A DNA stretch of 48,168 nt from an uncultured Lachnospiraceae bacterium (GCA_944383325.1 CALWPC010000029.1:1-48168); one strand, 5' to 3'; counted from the first letter of the stretch, positions 34,809-45,255 are shown. A program made the numbers and translations. Notes: generated by a model from the sequence alone, not told the origin.

Positions 34809-37800
34809 GTGTTAGAACTGAAAAACATTACTAAAGAATATCCCGCAGGCGACGGAGTTGTACACGCGCTGAAAGGAATTCATCTTCAATTTCGGAAAAA
34901 CGAATTTGTCGCTATTCTTGGACCGTCCGGCTGCGGCAAAACGACGATGCTCAATATTATCGGAGGTCTTGATCAATATACGAGCGGAGACCTCGTCATC
35001 AACGGACGTTCCACAAAAGATTTTAACGACCGGGACTGGGATACTTACCGTAATCACTCGATTGGATTTGTGTTTCAAAGCTACAACCTGATCCCCCATC
35101 AGACGGTTTTGCAAAACGTAGAGCTGGCGCTCACCCTTTCCGGCGTTTCCAAGACCGAGCGCAAAAAGCGCGCCAAAGAAGCTCTGGAAAAAGTTGGGCT
35201 TGGAAATCAGCTGAATAAAAGGCCTGGCGAGATGTCTGGCGGACAAATGCAGCGGGTGGCGATTGCCCGTGCCATTGTAAACAATCCGGAGATTATTTTG
35301 GCCGACGAGCCGACCGGCGCACTGGACACCGAAACCAGCATGCAGGTCATGGATATTCTGAAAGACATTGCCTCCGACCGTCTTGTGGTCATGGTGACGC
35401 ACAATCCCGATTTGGCAGATAAATACGCAACGCGTACCATTCGAATGTTAGACGGTGAAATTACCGGAGACTCTGCTCCGCTTTCGAAAGAGGAAATCCG
35501 CAAAGAACAAGATGCAGAAACATCCCGAAAAGAAAAGCGCGCAACAGGAAAAAAGCCCTCCATGTCCTTTGCCACTTCCTTTGGACTGTCGTTAAAAAAC
35601 CTGTTTACCAAGAAAAAGCGAACTGCGCTTGTCTCCTTTGCCGGAAGCATCGGCATCATCGGTATTGCCCTGATTTTTGCGGTTTCACAGGGAACTACCG
35701 CCTATATTAATACTTTGCAGGAGGATACGCTGTCTTCTTACCCATTGACGCTAAAGTCGCAGAACATGGATATGAGTACCCTGCTGGAAACCTTTATGGG
35801 AAAAGCGTCGTCAACCTCCGAACATGAAAACAACGCCGTGTATCAGAAAGCTATGGTGTATGAACTTGTCAATTCTCTCAACAACATGGACGTCGGAGAA
35901 AACGACCTGAAGGCATTTAAGACCTATCTGGAAGCAGAACTGGCAAAAGAAACTGAGGAGGAAGAAAACTTAAACAACGCCGTCAGCGGCGTACAATACA
36001 CATATGATATGGATCTCCAAGTCTTTACCGAAAACATAGACGGAACGATTATCCAATCCGATACGAAAACTCTGCTTCAGGAACTGTTGGTAGAATATTT
36101 TGGCACGGATCTCTCATCCATCCTGAATATGAGCGAGGAGTACGGCATGGCCGACAGCATGGAAGCCATGTCCAGTCTTTCTCCCATGGGCTCCACCGTG
36201 CTGTGGCAGGAAATGCTTTCCGGACAAAACGGGGAGTTAATCAGTCCGGTGCTAGAAAATCAGTACGACGTAATATACGGATCATGGCCCGCCGCTTATA
36301 ATGAGGTTGTGCTTGTGGTCGATGAAAACAATGAAATTGACGACCTCACTCTCTATGCATTAGGCCTGAAATCCAAGGATGACATCGATGCACTGGCAGA
36401 GGCCGCTTTCAATCAGGAAACTGTCGAGATTCCAGAACAGCAGTGGTCCTATGAGGATATATGCGGAATGCAGTTTCGCGTCATTTTTAACGCCGACTGC
36501 TACACCTATGACGAGTCCACCGGATTATACATAGATCTGCGGGATACGCAGGCCGGCATGAAATACTTGTTTGACAACGGACTCGACTTAAAAATTACCG
36601 GAATCATCCGTCCCAGTGAAGACGCGGTTTCCACCATGCTTTCCGGTACAATCGGCTATACCGGCAAGCTGACGGAATATGTCATTGACAATGCAAAAGA
36701 TTCCGCAGCCATACAAGCTCAGCTTAATCTGCCGTCCACTGATATATTTACCGGCCTTCCCTTCCCTGAAAACACCGGTAATCTGACCGATCAGGAAAAA
36801 GCGGAGGAATTTGCAAATTACATCTCCTCCCTTGACGAAGAGAAAAAATCTTCCGCCTATTTGGAAATGATGAGCATCCCCTCCCAGGAAGAGTTGGACG
36901 CGATCGTTTCCCCAACCATAGGAAATATTACCCGCGCCGATATGGAAGCTGCAATGAACCAGGCACTGTCTCAGCAAATGGGCATGAGCCAGGAGGAAAT
37001 CGGCAGCTATATATCCGCCATGTCCGACGAGGAGCTAACGAATCTGTTCACAGAAGCGATAACCGAACAGGCGAAAATCCAGTATGCCGAACAAGTGCAG
37101 GCACAGCTTGCCGGCATGAGCGACGCTCAGTTAGCAGCAGCTTTGGACGCGGCAATGCCTGGCTATACCCAAGAGCAGTTAGTCACTTATTATGACGAAG
37201 TGTTGGTATTCTCAGACTCTAGCTATGAGGAAAATCTGGTGAAGCTTGGGTATCTGGATTTGAATGACCCTGCAAGCATCAACATCTACGCCTCTACCTT
37301 TGAAAATAAGGAAATTATTGAAGACGCCATCTCCGCCTATAACCAGTCAGCGGACGATCTTTCCGAAATCCATTATACCGACTATGTGGGGCTTATGATG
37401 TCCTCCGTGACTTCCATTATCAACGCCATCACCTATGTATTGATCGCGTTTGTAGCGGTTTCCCTGATCGTATCCTCCATTATGATCGGCGTGATCACAC
37501 TCATTTCGGTACAGGAACGCACCAAGGAAATCGGAATCCTCAGAGCGATCGGCGCCTCCAAACGAAATGTATCCAGTATGTTCAACGCGGAAACTCTGAT
37601 TATTGGATTTGTTTCCGGAGCGTTAGGCGTCCTGATCACCTATCTGCTGTGTATCCCGATTAATATCATTTTGCACAATCTGACCGGAATCAGCAGTCTG
37701 AATGCGTTCCTGCCGGTTCCCGCAGCGGTGACACTCGTTCTGATCAGCATGCTTTTGACACTCATTGCAGGCATTATCCCCTCCAAGAGCGCCGCGAAAA

Positions 37801-37832
37801 AAGATCCGGTTGTCGCGCTCAGAAGTGAATAA
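34809..37832 (+). CDS. ABC transporter with fused ATPase and FtsX permease (1007 aa)
   Basis: The ATPase domain (residues 1-225) has Walker [10 protein letters not shown] near 38, Q-loop FVFQSYNL, signature [12 protein letters not shown], Walker [13 protein letters not shown] and switch His in MVTHNPD. A basic linker leads to TM1 (about 273-295). A very large extracytoplasmic region of nearly 600 residues follows, rich in acidic residues and Met and containing helical segments such as [18 protein letters not shown]. Three C-terminal TMs (about 878-905, 925-950, 965-988) carry the coupling motif [17 protein letters not shown]. The start is GTG, with a modest AAAGG site. It resembles MacB-type transporters with the ATPase at the N-terminus. 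Confidence 0.9.
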   Translation: MLELKNITKEYPAGDGVVHALKGIHLQFRKNEFVAILGPSGCGKTTMLNIIGGLDQYTSGDLVINGRSTKDFNDRDWDTYRNHSIGFVFQSYNLIPHQTVLQNVELALTLSGVSKTERKKRAKEALEKVGLGNQLNKRPGEMSGGQMQRVAIARAIVNNPEIILADEPTGALDTETSMQVMDILKDIASDRLVVMVTHNPDLADKYATRTIRMLDGEITGDSAPLSKEEIRKEQDAETSRKEKRATGKKPSMSFATSFGLSLKNLFTKKKRTALVSFAGSIGIIGIALIFAVSQGTTAYINTLQEDTLSSYPLTLKSQNMDMSTLLETFMGKASSTSEHENNAVYQKAMVYELVNSLNNMDVGENDLKAFKTYLEAELAKETEEEENLNNAVSGVQYTYDMDLQVFTENIDGTIIQSDTKTLLQELLVEYFGTDLSSILNMSEEYGMADSMEAMSSLSPMGSTVLWQEMLSGQNGELISPVLENQYDVIYGSWPAAYNEVVLVVDENNEIDDLTLYALGLKSKDDIDALAEAAFNQETVEIPEQQWSYEDICGMQFRVIFNADCYTYDESTGLYIDLRDTQAGMKYLFDNGLDLKITGIIRPSEDAVSTMLSGTIGYTGKLTEYVIDNAKDSAAIQAQLNLPSTDIFTGLPFPENTGNLTDQEKAEEFANYISSLDEEKKSSAYLEMMSIPSQEELDAIVSPTIGNITRADMEAAMNQALSQQMGMSQEEIGSYISAMSDEELTNLFTEAITEQAKIQYAEQVQAQLAGMSDAQLAAALDAAMPGYTQEQLVTYYDEVLVFSDSSYEENLVKLGYLDLNDPASINIYASTFENKEIIEDAISAYNQSADDLSEIHYTDYVGLMMSSVTSIINAITYVLIAFVAVSLIVSSIMIGVITLISVQERTKEIGILRAIGASKRNVSSMFNAETLIIGFVSGALGVLITYLLCIPINIILHNLTGISSLNAFLPVPAAVTLVLISMLLTLIAGIIPSKSAAKKDPVVALRSE

Positions 37833-37892
37833 AATACTCTTTTTACCGAAAGACCTTTTTCATAGCGACGTTTGTCCCTTAACATGTAAACA

Positions 37893-37953
37893 AGAGATTT
37901 TCCTGTAAAATCCAGTCTTTCATTATGATTGGATCCTTCGCAGGAAAATCTCT
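37893..37953. terminator. Bidirectional terminator between convergent genes
   Basis: AGAGATTTTCCTG (37893-37905) and CAGGAAAATCTCT (37941-37953) are perfect 13-bp inverted copies, and the right arm is followed by GTTTTACTTTT. It lies between the ABC fusion gene and the convergent gene ending at 37957. Confidence 0.82.
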
Positions 37954-37956
37954 GTT

Positions 37957-38334
37957 TTACTTTTGAGACAGCTCATCAGTTAGCCGCATAATCTCAGGGG
38001 CCAACTTCTCCCTGCGCTTCCCGGTAATACGGTTATAAATCGGATAAGCTGCAATGACAACCGCAATTCCGATCACGCCGATGATAATACCGGGAATAAA
38101 AAACTGTCCCGCCCAGACCATAGTGCAGCACATCCCGATGCCAAGAAGCAGGGCTCCGATAATTCCCACAACTATAGCGGCAATCGTGCCGGGCCTCGTG
38201 GCGCTTTCATCTAACTGGCGCAGCTGCTCCATCTTGCTTTCTTCCTTCGGGATATACTTTTCCCGGATTTTCCGGATTTCCTCCTGCTGCCTGGCAGAAT
38301 AACTGTAATGGAACGTATCCTTCTTTTCACTCAT
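37957..38334 (-). CDS. Small membrane protein with charged N-terminus
   Basis: A 125-aa protein. About 50 charged residues (EEIRKIREKYIPKEESKMEQLRQLDE) precede two hydrophobic segments near 48-73 and 78-98, and a basic tail (ITGKRREKLAPEIMRL) follows. The ATG at 38334 has AGGAGG 9 nt upstream. It is the last gene of the run regulator, kinase, polytopic protein, this protein. The family is not recognised with certainty. Confidence 0.7.
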   Translation of the reverse strand: MSEKKDTFHYSYSARQQEEIRKIREKYIPKEESKMEQLRQLDESATRPGTIAAIVVGIIGALLLGIGMCCTMVWAGQFFIPGIIIGVIGIAVVIAAYPIYNRITGKRREKLAPEIMRLTDELSQK

Positions 38335-38402
38335 AATGGTAAACCTCCTGTTTTTAGAATGTACCCACATGGTACACAAGTGATATTAGCGAAACAATAA
38401 CG

Positions 38403-39314
38403 CTATGTTTCTGAATTATAAAATCGGCGGTTTTTTAACTGTCTCGACGACCGGATAATCATATAGACAGCCAACCCCAGTACAAATACACACACCGCCC
38501 CGCCCGATGCGCCGGTCATCATGCGCCGAAACTGCGACTGATCCTCTCCAAACTGGGCCAACATGGCGGTTTCCAGAGACAGCATGGAAACTAGCGCCGC
38601 GGTCAGGCTGATGGCTTTCGCCGCCGACAAAAGAGGGCTGCCTTGTTTTCGGAATTTTACCACGCCCGCAATGGCTGCAATCGTAATATAAAAGGTATAC
38701 GCCGCCATAGCGTAGATCAAAACGCCGGAATAACAAAAGCCTCGGTTCTGGTTTACGATGTAGACCACAATACCTACTAGCGCCTGATTCATAAACAACA
38801 ACACAATCCCGCAGGTGCGATAGCTGCGAAGTTCCGCCGGAATATTTTCGCCTATTGGTGTCCTATGCACCTGACCTACCAAAAGCCCCCGCATGACGGA
38901 CAGTAGGAGATAATAAAAGGCCAGGGCGACAAACCAGGCGGACTGATACCGCACACCGGAGTACAGGTTTAATGCTGCATACAGCAAATTCATTGCCAAC
39001 CCTCCGTGAAGCGTGACCTCCGAGCGAAATACAACGTCTCCCAACAATTTATTTCCCAGAGAAGTGTTGCGGATCTTTTTGATCAGCGGCATCTCCTCCC
39101 ATCCGTTTTTTGCAGCCTCTATCATTCCCTCAATCCCCGTAGAGGTGATAACCAGGGCGTAGGCAGAAAGGGCATACGCCACATAGGAAAGAGGGGACTT
39201 GTCACCAGTACCCAACATGACAAATACAAATACAAAGGACGGTATGGCAATCAGAACTGTGGGAAGCGGCGGCAGGCAGAACAGCTTTTTTAGGAATTGT
39301 TTAAGTCGCTCCAT
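38403..39314 (-). CDS. Polytopic membrane protein of unknown function
   Basis: A 303-aa protein with about seven or eight membrane segments (for example 15-35, 42-60, 105-120, 125-145, 170-190, 200-220 and 265-285) and few charged loops. No transporter signature is visible. Its start overlaps the kinase gene end by 14 nt, so it is translationally coupled to the two-component system and may be its sensory partner or effector. That role is inference. Confidence 0.72.
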   Translation of the reverse strand: MERLKQFLKKLFCLPPLPTVLIAIPSFVFVFVMLGTGDKSPLSYVAYALSAYALVITSTGIEGMIEAAKNGWEEMPLIKKIRNTSLGNKLLGDVVFRSEVTLHGGLAMNLLYAALNLYSGVRYQSAWFVALAFYYLLLSVMRGLLVGQVHRTPIGENIPAELRSYRTCGIVLLFMNQALVGIVVYIVNQNRGFCYSGVLIYAMAAYTFYITIAAIAGVVKFRKQGSPLLSAAKAISLTAALVSMLSLETAMLAQFGEDQSQFRRMMTGASGGAVCVFVLGLAVYMIIRSSRQLKNRRFYNSET

Positions 39315-40398
39315 CCGTCTCCCTCCTGAGTTTTACGATAAAGGTGCTGCCTTTTCCCACCTGACTGCTCACCTGTATATCTCCCTTGGTGATGTCAATC
39401 ACCCGCCTGACCAGTGCCAGGCCCAGACCGTTGCCTTTGGCGGCATGGGAGGTATCGCCCTGATAGAACTTCTCGAACATATGCTCGCCCACCTCCTTGC
39501 TGATGCCGCAGCCGGTATCCGAAACCATGACTACAGCCTGATCTCCTTCCGCAGTGAGAACCAACGAAACGGTACCGCCTGGCTCCGTGAACTTGATTGC
39601 GTTGGAAAACAGATTATTCCATACCAGGGAGAGCAGCTCAGGATCTGTCGTGACACGGACATTTTCCTGGATTTCCGTCGCGATGTTCAGATTTTTATTC
39701 TCCCACAGATCTTCAAACCCTAGCAAACACTCACAGAGCTGTTCTCCCAGGTCGTAGGTCTCCGTATTGGGATACAGCGCCTGATTCTCCAATTTGTTTA
39801 GTTTCAGAATGTTGGTAACCATTTCCGCCAACCGTCGGGAAGCATCTGTAATCGCTTTGGCATATTCCAGGCGCTTTTCTTCAGGTAAGTCAGACTGCTG
39901 AAGCATAGTTCCGTAATTCTGCATAACCGCCAACGGCGTTTTGATTTCATGGGATACGTTAGCGATAAAATCCGTCCGCAGGGTCTCTGTATGGGACAGC
40001 TCCTCCGCCATACGGTTGAAGTAATCGATGATCGTGTTAAATCCATCGTTTGGGTCTATGCTGCGTATTCTTCCAATCCGGACAGAAAAATCCCCGTCCA
40101 TCACCTTTTGGGCGGCGCGGACAATATACTTTACGGGGCGCTCTATCATAATCTTCCTGCGCAAATGATCAATAAGTGCACAGATAAGACTCAAAACCAC
40201 AATGTTGATCAAAGTCAGCTTGGCGGCCAGTTCGATGTGTTCTTTTTGCAGCGTGATTCCTGTCATCTCGGAAAAAACCCGCAGAAAAAGCATCATACAG
40301 CAGGTGATAACAAAGCATAAGGTAAGAAAGAAAATAAAATAGTTTCGCAGCGCAAGCAGGGCTCGCCGAAACTGTTCCTGTTTTTCTGCGCGCTTCAT
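39301..40398 (-). CDS. Sensor histidine kinase
   Basis: A 365-aa kinase with two TMs near 20-42 and 57-78 separated by a very short loop, then a HAMP linker (PVKYIVRAAQKVMDGDFSVRI). The phosphorylation site is ANVSHEIKTPLAVMQNYG near 151, with N box NLFSNAIKFTE, G1 VSDTGCGI and G2 KGNGLGLALVRRVIDI. The minimal sensor loop suggests that stimuli come through the membrane or a partner such as the coupled polytopic protein. The ATG overlaps the regulator stop (ATGA). Confidence 0.92.
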   Translation of the reverse strand: MKRAEKQEQFRRALLALRNYFIFFLTLCFVITCCMMLFLRVFSEMTGITLQKEHIELAAKLTLINIVVLSLICALIDHLRRKIMIERPVKYIVRAAQKVMDGDFSVRIGRIRSIDPNDGFNTIIDYFNRMAEELSHTETLRTDFIANVSHEIKTPLAVMQNYGTMLQQSDLPEEKRLEYAKAITDASRRLAEMVTNILKLNKLENQALYPNTETYDLGEQLCECLLGFEDLWENKNLNIATEIQENVRVTTDPELLSLVWNNLFSNAIKFTEPGGTVSLVLTAEGDQAVVMVSDTGCGISKEVGEHMFEKFYQGDTSHAAKGNGLGLALVRRVIDITKGDIQVSSQVGKGSTFIVKLRRETDGAT

Positions 40399-41069
40399 TT
40401 CAGCACCGCCTTATAGCCAAGGCCATGAACCGTGACGATTTCAAAATCCTCGCATTCGGAGAACTTGTTCCGCAGTTTCGTCATATAGACATCCACTGTG
40501 CGCAGCCCGGAAGAGGTATCTCCCTCCCAAAACTCGTCCATCAGCTGAGAGCGGGTGAACGTCTTCTTAGGATAGGAAAGAAGCTTATAGATCAGGTTAA
40601 ACTCCCGCACCGTCAAAGATATTTCCTCACCATCCAAATAGGCGGCGCGCTCGTCCGCATCCAGAAGAAGCTTTCCTGCCTCCAGTCTGCGGCTGTTTAT
40701 AATCTTCGCCCGGCGAAGCAATGCACCGATATGCAAAAGCAGCTCATCCAGGTCGATCGGCTTGGTCATATAGTCGTCAATCCCCGCCTTAAACCCTCTT
40801 TGCTTGGCGGAAAAATCGTCCCTTGCCGTCATAAATAAAATGGGGATCTCCTGGTTCTGCTCCCGTATGGTCTGTGCGAACTCAAAGCCATCCACACCGG
40901 GCATCATAATATCGGAAACAATTATGTCAAACAGAGCACCGCCGTACATCGCGTCATAGGCCTCGTTTACATTCAGACACCCCGTAGTCTCGTATCCATT
41001 TTGCCCCAGATAATTGCAGACAGCATGATTCAATTCCTTGTCATCCTCCACGACTAAAATCCGAAACAT
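40395..41069 (-). CDS. OmpR/PhoB-family response regulator
   Basis: A 224-aa regulator. The receiver has EDD near 8-10, the phosphorylated Asp in IIVSDIMMPGVDG near 53, MTARDDF and Lys in YMTKPIDLDE near 103. The winged helix ends TVHGLGYKAVLK. The start at 41069 (MFRILVVEDD) is set by the domain; AAGGAGG lies 11 nt upstream. An in-frame extension into the hairpin at 41215 is rejected. Confidence 0.92.
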   Translation of the reverse strand: MFRILVVEDDKELNHAVCNYLGQNGYETTGCLNVNEAYDAMYGGALFDIIVSDIMMPGVDGFEFAQTIREQNQEIPILFMTARDDFSAKQRGFKAGIDDYMTKPIDLDELLLHIGALLRRAKIINSRRLEAGKLLLDADERAAYLDGEEISLTVREFNLIYKLLSYPKKTFTRSQLMDEFWEGDTSSGLRTVDVYMTKLRNKFSECEDFEIVTVHGLGYKAVLK

Positions 41070-41207
41070 GGTATCATGCGCCTCCTTACATTCATTTTCT
41101 TCCTTTATATATACCACAGAGTTGTTAAAGTTTTGTTTGCGTCTTGCCCTTTTCAAAAATTTTCTTATTTTTCGGAATAAATTTCTATCCCAAATTGATC
41201 GGCTATT

Positions 41208-41264
41208 GAAAAAAGTGCTGCCGCACGAAATGATGGTTTTTTCCATCATTTCGTGCGGCAGCAC
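41208..41264 (-). terminator. Strong terminator with a perfect 22-bp stem
   Basis: GTGCTGCCGCACGAAATGATGG (written here as arms 41215-41236 and 41243-41264) forms a perfect stem around six T. On the minus strand it is followed by TTTTTTC, ending the dockerin-protein transcript. Confidence 0.85.
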
Positions 41265-41332
41265 CTTCAGAAAATAAGAACATATGTATGAGAAGAACTA
41301 GAAGCTTCTCTTCCTGATTATACAGGCGGACA

Positions 41333-43869
41333 TTACTGCAGCTGAGCTGAAATCTTCAGAATCTCAAGCGCATCGTCTGCTGTCAGAACCAGATCGCCAT
41401 TCATATCTGCATTTGCGAACTGATCGCCTGTCAGCTCTTCCAGAAGAGCCGCATGTCTCAGAACAAGCAATGCGTCCTCAGCATCCACAATACCGTCTTC
41501 ATTGACATCTCCCGGCATTACGGTCGGTTTTTTATCCAATTCTTGGATCGCAGACTCAATGGCTTTTGCCATATCATCCACTAAAGACTGCTGCGTAATA
41601 TCCAAATCCCGAACCACGGCATTAACCGCTTGCTCCACCGCAGAAAAATCAATATAATCCTCCGGATTCAAAGCATTCACTTTGGCAATCGCGGCATCCA
41701 CTGCCGTATAATCCGCATCTTTGTGTTCCAAAGCGTTCATTGCGTTCTCAATCGCCGTCGCATAGCCATCTACCGTAGCCTGCTCCGTGATGTTCTTCCC
41801 GCGTACCACTGCGGCAACTGCGGCGTCCACTGCAGAAAAATCCTTATACTGCTCTTTGTCCAGAGCGTTCACTTTCGCGATTGCCGCGTCCACTGCCGTA
41901 TAATCCGCATCCTTGTATTCCAAAGCGTTCATTGCGTTCTCAATCGCCGTCGCATAGCCATCCACCGTGGTCTGCTCTGTGATGTTCTTGCTCCAGTCTA
42001 CGGCGGTAATAGCGGCATCCACTGCGGAGAAGTCTTTATACTGATTTTTGTTCAGAGCGTTCGCTGTGGTGATTGCAGCGTTTACTGCGCTATAATCCGC
42101 ACCTTTAATTTTCAGAGTGATCTCTTTCACAGTGTTTCTGTTGTATTCCTGCAAAACCCCTGTATCATCCGTTGCCGGAATAAAAGAAGCGTCGTATCTC
42201 CATTTCTTTACCGTTTGGTCTGTATCACCATCGTAAATTGAAGCGACATACCATCTTCCGGCAATTTTAGCGCCGTTGGCTTCCCCATAATTTTCTGCCA
42301 ATTTGATCAGCTCTGGGGTGTCCGCCGGAGTCGTCTCCAAATCTGTCTGATCCGAATAGGTTCTTGCGTTGATTGCCCTGGAACTGCCTTTCGCGTGAAG
42401 CTCTCCGCCGCGGAAATCAAGGATGCCTTCTATATCGATCGCACCGCCGTTTGTTCCGACAGCAGAAAGTTTTCCGCCGAGAATCGTCATATTCCCATAG
42501 CAGTCAATAGCCGAACCGCCCGAAATGGTAAGATCGGTAGAATCACCTTGAACTGTAAGAGCGTTCGAAGATACGGCCACACCAGTAATCCGCCCGCTGT
42601 CCGGATCGGCTGGATCGATCAAAACACCGGTACTTTCGATTGTTCCGGTACAGTCATTAATTGTCGTACCGTTACCGACCTCCGCAATAACATTGTATCC
42701 GGCTTTCAGCGACATCTCTTTGCACTCTGTCATGGACAGATTGCCCATTGTATAAATACCGGTCTGTTCTCCTGTAATCTCAAGCGTGCTTTTGGAAATT
42801 TCGACTCCTTCAACTGAACAAATTGCGGTTAGCCCCTTTGCCGTAATATTGGAGTCCGTGATTTTTATGGGTTCATAGGAATAGATACCTGCATCATTCG
42901 TGGAGGTTGCCGAAACAACACTACCGTCAATCTTCAGCGCATCATCCGCATATAAAGCCGGATAATAACTGGTTACCGTGACATCCGCTTTTTTATCGGC
43001 ACTTTTTTCAATCGTTAGATCGCCCCATGAGATAATGGCGTTGTAGTAATCTTCGGTAGAACTGCCGACCACTTTACTGCCTGAAATCAAAATATTGTCG
43101 CTTGCATTAATCGCAACATACTTTCCGTGCGCTTCTACATCCGAGCCGTTTGCAATGCTGACCGTGCTTGAGGATACGATCGCTTCCGCGACATCGGTAA
43201 GCGTTACAACAGCGTTATCCATTGCAATACCGGTGCCGGTACTGGTTCGCTCATCCATTCCCCATTCAAAAAAGCTGCAGGTAAACTCCGTATCTTTCAG
43301 CGAAATACCGTTTTTTCCGAGGATCGCCGTGCCGGCAAACTTCTTGGTTTGGCTGTCTAAGCTCAGTTTTGTCGAAAGCTTTTTGCTAGAAACAGCAACG
43401 GTATTTGCATAAATTGCATGCGGAGAAGAGTTTGTACCGTCCGCATACCCCAAAGAAATATCCAGACTGCCGTCCCCCGAAATAGTCAGATTCGCAGAAG
43501 GCAGCCATATTCCGTTGGCGCACATGCCATCATGAATCAGCGAAATGGAATTTTCCCCAACCAGTTCGATTGTAAAATCCTGCCCTGAAATCGCCGACGA
43601 GATCGAATAAATTCCATATTCCTCTTTGAAATTGGAAGTAACCTGCGTTGCCGGCGTTGTGATACTAGCGTTTGTAAGCGTCAACTTTCTGTTTGCAAAA
43701 TCGTACACCGCCGTGCCTTCACCGCAGGCGACTGTATAATTTTCAGCAGACAGAATGTCGATGCCGTTCACATAAATTGCCTCACTATTGTTCGCCGAAA
43801 CAGCAGTAACCGGCATCGAGCTGATACACAGCAATACACATAAAAGCATGCTGAATAACCGTTTGATTT

Positions 43870-43873
<4 letters not shown>
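41333..43873 (-). CDS. Secreted repeat protein with FIVAR-like repeats and C-terminal dockerin
   Basis: An 846-aa exported protein. The signal peptide (MKIKRLFSMLLCVLLCISSMPVTAVSA) is cleaved near residue 27. Residues 30-560 are a Ser/Thr/Ile-rich beta-helix-like region of many short repeats (GNGTTINDCTG, SNALTVQGDSTDLTISGG), resembling carbohydrate-binding parallel-beta proteins of gut Clostridia. Three FIVAR-like repeats of about 70 residues follow (each with DYTAVDAAIAKVNAL and DFSAVDAA). The C-terminus has a type I dockerin with two calcium loops (GDVNEDGIVDAEDALLVL and ADMNGDLVLTADDALEIL). There is no LPXTG or TM anchor, so attachment would be through a cohesin or wall. The start overlaps the stop of an upstream ORF. 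Confidence 0.87.
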
Positions 43874-44073
<200 letters not shown>

Positions 44074-44098
44074 GCCCCTTCCTTTATATAGTTACATG

Positions 44099-44127
44099 TG
44101 TATATTTTACCATAGACAAAGAGTCAA
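44099..44127 (-). promoter_or_regulatory. Promoter of the leader ORF and dockerin gene
   Basis: On the minus strand TTGACT (44122-44127), a 17-nt spacer and TATACA (44099-44104). The predicted transcript starts about 20 nt before the AAGGAAGGGG site of the leader ORF. Confidence 0.65.
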
Positions 44128-44148
44128 AATCAAGTATTATGATGCCGT

Positions 44149-44292
44149 TTATGCGGAAACTATTGTATGGGACGATCTATTTCCCGACAGCCCCTTTCTG
44201 ATTAAAGGCAGATTTTTCTCATAAAGCACCTGCATATTTTCCGTTACATAATAACCGTTTCTGATCTGCTCAACAAGTTCCTCATTACTCAT
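44149..44292 (-). pseudogene. N-terminal fragment resembling a sigma-70 family factor
   Basis: A 47-aa ORF with an AAAGGTGGG site upstream. It reads MSNEELVEQIRNG and then NMQVLYEKNLPLIRK, resembling the start of region 2 in the small sigma-70-like proteins carried by clostridial mobile elements (TNEELV...NMxxLYxxNxxxI). It loses similarity after LIRKGL and stops at TAA. I read it as a truncated gene; it is too short to be certain. Confidence 0.5.
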
Positions 44293-44445
44293 TGAATTTA
44301 CCCACCTTTCCATATAATATAGGTAAATGTATCGTTGTGGGAAGTCTTAGCATATGGCGGCAGGACTTCCCCCTTTCTCAATTGTAACAGAAAAAGCGGC
44401 ACAATGGCCGCTCATTCCTTAAATCAATGTCGCAATATAAGTAGA

Positions 44446-44745
44446 TCATTTACTTGTATTCCGTTCCCGAATGACTATATCAGAAATACTAGATTGAATC
44501 TTACTTATGTAGTCGTGCGCAATCCCTGCCAAATTGTCAAGCCGTTCCATGCTATCCTGTAGACGGTAAACGTCTTTTTCTGTTTCGATCGGCTTTCTAT
44601 TTATCAATTCCATCATTTCGTTAATAACAAATAACGCCTTGTCACAATCGAGATCAAGGCAATCAATCTCTGTAACCACATTGATTAACCTTTCCTGTGC
44701 TTCTTTTGTAACCTCTGTTGCTAAAGTTTCCTTCTTCATTTTCAT
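44446..44745 (-). CDS. Small acidic helical protein, unknown function
   Basis: A 99-aa ORF (MKMKKETLATEVTK...) that is largely helical and charged, with two Cys in CLDLDCD. The ATG at 44745 follows AGGA by about 5 nt; an in-frame ATG at 44766 is also possible. There is no domain I recognise. It lies in the accessory region among mobile-element remnants and is probably element cargo. Confidence 0.5.
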   Translation of the reverse strand: MKMKKETLATEVTKEAQERLINVVTEIDCLDLDCDKALFVINEMMELINRKPIETEKDVYRLQDSMERLDNLAGIAHDYISKIQSSISDIVIRERNTSK

Positions 44746-44815
44746 CAAATCCTGTAGATTTGTCAAACATGTATTGTAATCCTACAGGCTACACGATTTT
44801 ATTTTGTAACGGCTC

Positions 44816-44844
44816 TTGAATCCCATCACTAGATATGTTATATT
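44816..44844 (+). promoter_or_regulatory. Promoter of the convergent RNA (putative antitoxin)
   Basis: TTGAAT (44816-44821), a 17-nt spacer and TATATT (44839-44844) predict a plus-strand start near 44851, just before a non-coding stretch that ends in the shared hairpin. Confidence 0.72.
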
Positions 44845-44850
44845 ATAGCT

Positions 44851-44946
44851 AGAAAAGGAGCAACCGCCCACAAAGTGGTTAGCCTCATAGTTAGACAATA
44901 AGCCTACCTAATCCGCCAAGATTACAAGGTAGGCTTATTTATTTTC
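44851..44946 (+). ncRNA. Putative antitoxin RNA of a type I toxin-antitoxin locus
   Basis: A stretch of about 90 nt with its own promoter, no ORF, a small hairpin (AACCGCCCACAAAGTGGTT) and a terminator that also serves the convergent toxin gene. This is the layout of Fst/RNAII and related type I systems. The 3' ends of the two transcripts would overlap. The boundaries are predicted from sequence signals only. Confidence 0.6.
44897..44939. terminator. Bidirectional terminator shared by toxin mRNA and antitoxin RNA
   Basis: AATAAGCCTACCT (44897-44909) and AGGTAGGCTTATT (44927-44939) are perfect 13-bp inverted copies around a 17-nt loop. The toxin stop codon touches the right arm. Confidence 0.82.
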
Positions 44947-45034
44947 GCTTGTTGTTCCTATCAATATAGGCAAGCAGCGCAATCAGAAACGAACCGCCCA
45001 AAAATAACAGGCTTAAAACTTCGTATGTATCCAT
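44939..45034 (-). CDS. Holin-like type I toxin (31 aa)
   Basis: A 31-aa peptide beginning MDTYEVLSLLFLGGSFLIAL, with one hydrophobic helix (about residues 6-22) and a basic tail IDRNNKRK. This is the pattern of the putative holin-like toxin family of Bacillota, small membrane peptides of type I toxin-antitoxin systems. GGAGG lies 8 nt before the ATG. A CCTCCCT segment 5' of it can pair with the AGGGGAGG site, which would keep translation low. It is transcribed toward a convergent RNA and shares its terminator. Confidence 0.78.
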   Translation of the reverse strand: MDTYEVLSLLFLGGSFLIALLAYIDRNNKRK

Positions 45035-45104
45035 TTACACCACCTCCCCTCTTTTTCAAGTGTAGGGAGGCCACCACCTTGTAACACGATTACTCCATAA
45101 AGAA

Positions 45105-45133
45105 AACATAGCACAGCTCCCCATACTCTGCAA
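45105..45133 (-). promoter_or_regulatory. Promoter of the toxin gene
   Basis: On the minus strand TTGCAG (45128-45133), a 17-nt spacer and TATGTT (45105-45110), about 70 nt upstream of the toxin start. This leaves a leader long enough for the predicted site-masking hairpin. Confidence 0.55.
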
Positions 45134-45255
45134 TCTATAACAGGGCTATTATTATAATTATTCTTTTTTACTTTATCTACTGCAATAATATTATTTTTAC
45201 TCTTATCCATAATGCAATGCACCTTATAATTATAATACTTTAACACTTTAAATTG

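Noticed and set aside
40395-41264. Longer form of the third response regulator
   Set aside because: The extra 65 residues come from the terminator hairpin and spacer. The receiver domain begins at 41069.
41630-42241. 203-codon plus-strand ORF opposite the FIVAR repeats
   Set aside because: Its repeats mirror those of the minus-strand protein, and it lacks a start site and any family similarity.
45013-45246. 77-codon minus-strand ORF starting MLKYYNYK
   Set aside because: It covers the toxin promoter and leader, overlaps the toxin start and has no family resemblance or clear binding site.
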